From Bradyrhizobium rifense (GTDB taxonomy: Bacteria > Pseudomonadota > Alphaproteobacteria > Rhizobiales > Xanthobacteraceae): a stretch of DNA of 64,000 nucleotides. The stretch lies in the NCBI RefSeq assembly GCF_008123425.1, contig NZ_VSSS01000063.1, positions 44,236 through 108,235 on the forward strand, given 5' to 3'. The notes under the pieces are model-generated. The model was not told where the DNA came from. It ran no database searches and saw only the letters and a list, made by a program, of their open reading frames with translations. Below are positions 60,633 through 64,000 of this stretch, in pieces (the first letter of the stretch is position 1; every line of letters starts with the position of its first letter). A program made the position numbers and the translations under genes.

Positions 60633-60729
60633 GTGCGTTTCCCCGGCAAATTCTTTTGGCCGGGCGGTGGTAGCACGCGCGGCGGCCGGCGCAAGCCGGC
60701 GCGCACGGTCGTGCCATGCAGGGGCAGGG

Positions 60730-62481
60730 TTACTGTCCTGCTGCTTCCGCGCCGCGTGAGCGCGGATCCGGCGCGCCGAGAGGTCCGTTCGGCGTCACGA
60801 GAATCGAATTGGCGGAGGTCTGTCCCATCGGCTCGACGATGAGATGATTCATTGCCTTCAGCTCGAACAGCACATCGTCGGGAAAGCCACGCTCGACACG
60901 CACCTCGTCCGGCAGCCATTGATGATGCAGCCGCGGTGCGGCGACTGCGGCGGCGACGTCCATTTTGTAGTCGAGCACGTTCACGATCACCTGGAGCACG
61001 GTCGAGATGATGCGGCTGCCGCCGGGCGAGCCCGTCACCAGCACCGGTTTGCCGTCCTTCAGTACGATGGTCGGCGACATCGAGGACAGCGGCCGCTTGC
61101 CGGGCCCGGGCAGATTGGGCTCGTAGCCGACGAGGCCGTAGGCATTGGAAGCGCCGACGGCGGCAGTGAAATCGTCGAGCTCGTTGTTGAGCAGCACGCC
61201 GGTGCCATCGGCGACAAGGCCGACGCCGTAGCTGAAGTTCAGCGTGTAGGTGTTGCTGACGGCGTTGCCGCTGCTGTCGACGACGGAGAAATGCGTGGTG
61301 TTGCTGCCTTCGCGCGGCGCGGGCGGGGCGGAAACGATCTCCTTCGACGGCGTCGCGCGATCGGTCGAGATGCTCGCGCGCAGCTTGGCCGCATAGGTCT
61401 TCGCCGTGAGCGTTTCGATCGGTGCATTGACGAAGGCTGGATCGCCGAGATAGCGCGCGCGATCCGCATAGGCGCGCTTCATGGCTTCGATCAGCAGATG
61501 CAGCGATGCCGGTGAGCCCTGCTTCAAATCGGCGAGCTGAAAGCCTTCGAGGATGTTGAGCGATTCCGCCAGCACGACACCGCCGGACGATGGCAGCGGC
61601 ATCGAGACGATGTCATAGCCGCGATAGGTGCCGCGCGCCGGCGAACGGATCACGGCCTGATAGGCCTTCAGATCAGCCGGGGTCATGATGCCGCCGGCGT
61701 CGGACACGGCCTTGGCGAGCTTCTCCGCCACCGGACCCTCGTAGAAGCCGCGCGGTCCTTGCGTTGCGACACTCGCCAGCGTGTCGGCGAGATCGCTCTG
61801 CACCAGCCTGTCGCCTTCGCCGAACGGCGTGCCGTTGGGCTTTGCGAAAATTTTGGCCGAGGACGGCCAGCGTGCCAGCCGCGGGTACCAGCCCGGCAGG
61901 GTATCTGCGATGTCGTCGCTGACGATAAATCCGTCGCGCGCGAGTGTGACAGCAGGTTCGAGCAATTGCGCCAGCGTGAACTTGCCCGAGCCATATTTCG
62001 CGAGCGCGAGCGCCAGGCCGGCGACCGTGCCGGGCACGCCGATGCCAAGTCCGGAATCGCGCGACTTGGCGGGATCAGGCTTGCCGTCGGCTCCGAGGAA
62101 TATCTGCGCCGTGGTCGCCGCCGGCGCGGTCTCGCGATAGTCGATCGCGATGTCTTCACTGCGCTCAGTGGAATGGATCACCATGAAGCCGCCACCGCCG
62201 ATATTGCCGGCACGCGGATAAGTCACTGCCATCGCAAAGCCGGTCGCGACGGCCGCGTCGACGGCATTGCCACCACGTCGCAGGATGTCGGCGCCGACCT
62301 GCGCAGATATTTTCTCCTGCGCCACCACCATGCCGTGCTCGGCGGGGACCGCGTGCACCGTGTCGAGCGCCGGCGGGACATAGGCCCGCCGCGCATCCTG
62401 CGCGGTCGCTGAGGCAAGTCCAAACGCCAGAGTGGCGATGAGTGCGAAAAATGTCCGCCGTGTCGAAAATGACGCCATCAT
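60730..62481 (-). CDS. ggt: Gamma-glutamyltransferase
   Basis: 583 residues from ATG 62481 (a TTG at 62508 would add nine). A signal peptide (ending ATA) sends it to the periplasm. Ggt hydrolyses glutathione or transfers its glutamyl group and cuts itself into two subunits before the catalytic Thr, here in NTTHFSVVDSSGNAVS near residue 396. Other marks are GGNAVDAAVATGFAMAVTYP near residue 73 and PLSSMSPTIVLKDGKPVLV near residue 465, with the GSPGGSRII glycine-rich loop. Confidence 0.95.
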   Translation of the reverse strand: MMASFSTRRTFFALIATLAFGLASATAQDARRAYVPPALDTVHAVPAEHGMVVAQEKISAQVGADILRRGGNAVDAAVATGFAMAVTYPRAGNIGGGGFMVIHSTERSEDIAIDYRETAPAATTAQIFLGADGKPDPAKSRDSGLGIGVPGTVAGLALALAKYGSGKFTLAQLLEPAVTLARDGFIVSDDIADTLPGWYPRLARWPSSAKIFAKPNGTPFGEGDRLVQSDLADTLASVATQGPRGFYEGPVAEKLAKAVSDAGGIMTPADLKAYQAVIRSPARGTYRGYDIVSMPLPSSGGVVLAESLNILEGFQLADLKQGSPASLHLLIEAMKRAYADRARYLGDPAFVNAPIETLTAKTYAAKLRASISTDRATPSKEIVSAPPAPREGSNTTHFSVVDSSGNAVSNTYTLNFSYGVGLVADGTGVLLNNELDDFTAAVGASNAYGLVGYEPNLPGPGKRPLSSMSPTIVLKDGKPVLVTGSPGGSRIISTVLQVIVNVLDYKMDVAAAVAAPRLHHQWLPDEVRVERGFPDDVLFELKAMNHLIVEPMGQTSANSILVTPNGPLGAPDPRSRGAEAAGQ

Positions 62482-62581
62482 CAAATTTCTGCCGTGGCTT
62501 CGAGCCAATTCACACGCGTCGCAGTAATGCTATACCGTTTGCGCTAAGAGTAGCAAAACTGTTCGTGATGAGGACTGCGTA

Positions 62582-63970
62582 ATGACGACGATCGCCCCGG
62601 GGGCGCGCATGGCCAGCGCCCCGCGGACCTATCCGCCGCGCGCCGCTGTCGTCAGCTGGATTTTCTTCGATTGGGCCGCGCAGCCCTATTTCACGCTGAT
62701 TACGACCTTCGTGTTCGCGCCCTATTTCGCCACCAGCATCGCGCCGGATCCCGCCACGGGCCAATCGCTCTGGGGTTTTGCGATGGCAGCAGCTGGCATG
62801 GCGATCGCGCTGTTGTCACCCGTGCTTGGTGCCATCGCGGACGCCTCGGGCCGCCGCAAGCCGTGGATCGCCGCGTTCGGTGCGCTGCTGGTGGTGGCCT
62901 CCAGCACATTGTGGATCGGCAAGCCCGGCAATCACGCCATCATTCCACCGCTGCTGCTCGCGGTCGCGCTTGCCAGCGTCGGTGCAGAGTTCGCCACCGT
63001 CTTCAACAATGCGATGATGCCGACCCTGGTGCCGCCGGAGCGCATCGGCCGTCTCTCCGGCACCGGCTGGGCCACGGGCTATATCGGCGGCATCGTCAGC
63101 CTGATCATCGTGCTCGGCTTCTTCGCCGCCAATCCAGAGACCGGCCGCACGCTGCTCGGCTTCACGCCGCTGTTCGGGCTGGACCCCGCCGCCCATGAAG
63201 GTGACCGTGCGGCGGGACCGCTGACCGGGCTGTGGTTCATCATCTTCGTGACGCCGATGTTCCTGTTCACGCCGGATTATCCGGCGAAGCGTCCGGTTCG
63301 CGAGGCGCTGCATGAAGGCCTGGCGGATCTGAAGCGATCGCTGAAGGATTTGCCGCAGCAGAAATCGCTCGCGGCGTTTCTGCTCGCCAACATGATCTAT
63401 ACGGACGGCCTGGTGTCGCTGTTCGCGTTCGGCGGCATCTATGCCGCAGGCACCTTCGGCTGGCACACGATCCAGATCGGCACGTTTGGAATCATCCTCG
63501 CCATCGCCGGTACCTTCGGTGCGTGGCTCGGCGGCAAGCTCGACGACTTTCTTGGGCCGAAGCGCGTCATCGCCGGCAGCATGCTGATCCTGTTGCTTGC
63601 GGTGGCCGCGATCCTGCTCGTCGATAAGGACAGCGTGCTGTTCGTCAAGGTCGCGCCGCCTCAACCGGGCGCAGCCATGTTCTCGAGCGCCGCCGAGCGC
63701 GCCTACGTGATCCTGGGCTGCCTGATCGGCGCGGCTGGCGGCCCGCTTCAGGCGGCATCGCGCACGCTGCTGATCCGCCTCGCGCCGAAGGATCGCATCG
63801 CACAGTATTTTGGTCTGTTCGCGCTGACCGGGAAGGTGACGTCCTTCATCGGCCCGCTGCTGATCGGCGTGATCACCGCGGCAACCGCGAGCCAGAAGGC
63901 CGGCATGGCCGTGCTGGTGGTGTTTTTCGTCACAGGGTTCGCGCTGCTGATGCGGGTGCGGGAAGAGTAA
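62582..63970 (+). CDS. UMF1-type MFS transporter (Atg22-like)
   Basis: 462 residues with twelve membrane helices. The start of the fold SWIFFDWAAQPYFTLI near residue 27 and GRLSGTGWATGYIGGIVSLI near residue 157 are typical of bacterial relatives of yeast Atg22, a vacuolar amino-acid exporter. The last helices include AASRTLLIRLAPKDRIAQYF. Substrate in bacteria unknown. It is divergent from ggt, about 100 bp apart. Nothing is called in the last 30 bp of the window. Confidence 0.9.
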   Translation: MTTIAPGARMASAPRTYPPRAAVVSWIFFDWAAQPYFTLITTFVFAPYFATSIAPDPATGQSLWGFAMAAAGMAIALLSPVLGAIADASGRRKPWIAAFGALLVVASSTLWIGKPGNHAIIPPLLLAVALASVGAEFATVFNNAMMPTLVPPERIGRLSGTGWATGYIGGIVSLIIVLGFFAANPETGRTLLGFTPLFGLDPAAHEGDRAAGPLTGLWFIIFVTPMFLFTPDYPAKRPVREALHEGLADLKRSLKDLPQQKSLAAFLLANMIYTDGLVSLFAFGGIYAAGTFGWHTIQIGTFGIILAIAGTFGAWLGGKLDDFLGPKRVIAGSMLILLLAVAAILLVDKDSVLFVKVAPPQPGAAMFSSAAERAYVILGCLIGAAGGPLQAASRTLLIRLAPKDRIAQYFGLFALTGKVTSFIGPLLIGVITAATASQKAGMAVLVVFFVTGFALLMRVREE

Positions 63971-64000
63971 GACTCCGCGGTCGTCCCGGCGAACGCCCTA

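Overview
The window looks like the origin-proximal part of the chromosome of a Bradyrhizobium-type alphaproteobacterium (family Nitrobacteraceae). Supporting this are the high-GC coding sequence, the order ppsR-maf-coaE-dnaQ on one side and rho-mnmE-mnmG-rsmG-parA-parB on the other, the ftsK-lolA-xthA block, two glnK-amtB modules and several families of short palindromic intergenic repeats. The genus is an inference from gene content; no database search was possible.

Region 1 (1-7.9 kb) holds the tail of hslU, an orphan membrane protein, and a leftward run of housekeeping genes (Smr protein, mltA, Tim44-like protein, dnaQ, coaE, maf, ppsR) with secB facing the other way. Region 2 (7.9-8.4 kb) is a 463-bp gene-free, partly AT-rich stretch with inverted repeats, degenerate DnaA boxes and a CtrA-like site. 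Genes point away from it on both sides, and it is the best candidate for oriC. Region 3 (8.4-17 kb) runs rightward: hemJ, rho, mnmE, mnmG, rsmG, parA, parB. It carries seven parS-like sites, five of them between mnmE and mnmG, so origin and centromere lie about 4 kb apart.

Region 4 (17-34.5 kb) contains leuS-lptE-holA, a diguanylate cyclase beside the stump of a second GGDEF-type gene, a YggS-like protein, a FAH-family hydratase, an L,D-transpeptidase-like protein, a response regulator, a cyclic-nucleotide-binding protein, a large membrane protein, and the aminotransferase-ftsK-lolA-xthA block. ftsK is broken by a 4-bp tandem duplication.

Region 5 (34.5-42.7 kb) has a GFA protein and two glnK-amtB modules on the same strand. 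Between the modules sit arsR-SRPBCC-clpP and, just past clpP, a relic of an amtB 3' end, which suggests gene capture at an amtB tail. A GYF_2 membrane protein and tesB follow. Region 6 (42.8-51.2 kb) has a UbiH-family hydroxylase, a Trm112-family protein, a TetR/membrane-protein pair with palindromic operators, a PepSY-like/cytochrome b561 pair, an MHYT-PAS-GGDEF-EAL protein, a LON-domain protein, a YbbN-like thioredoxin and tRNA-Gly(GCC).

Region 7 (51.3-64 kb) is metabolic and transport-related: an NAD-dependent epimerase, a PQQ-type sugar dehydrogenase with a diheme cytochrome c, a ketopantoate-reductase-like protein, a DsbA-family isomerase, a MATE transporter, a DUF2239 protein divergent from a GST over a cluster of operator-like repeats, two MFS transporters and a gamma-glutamyltransferase. 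No insertion sequence, prophage or CRISPR array was seen.
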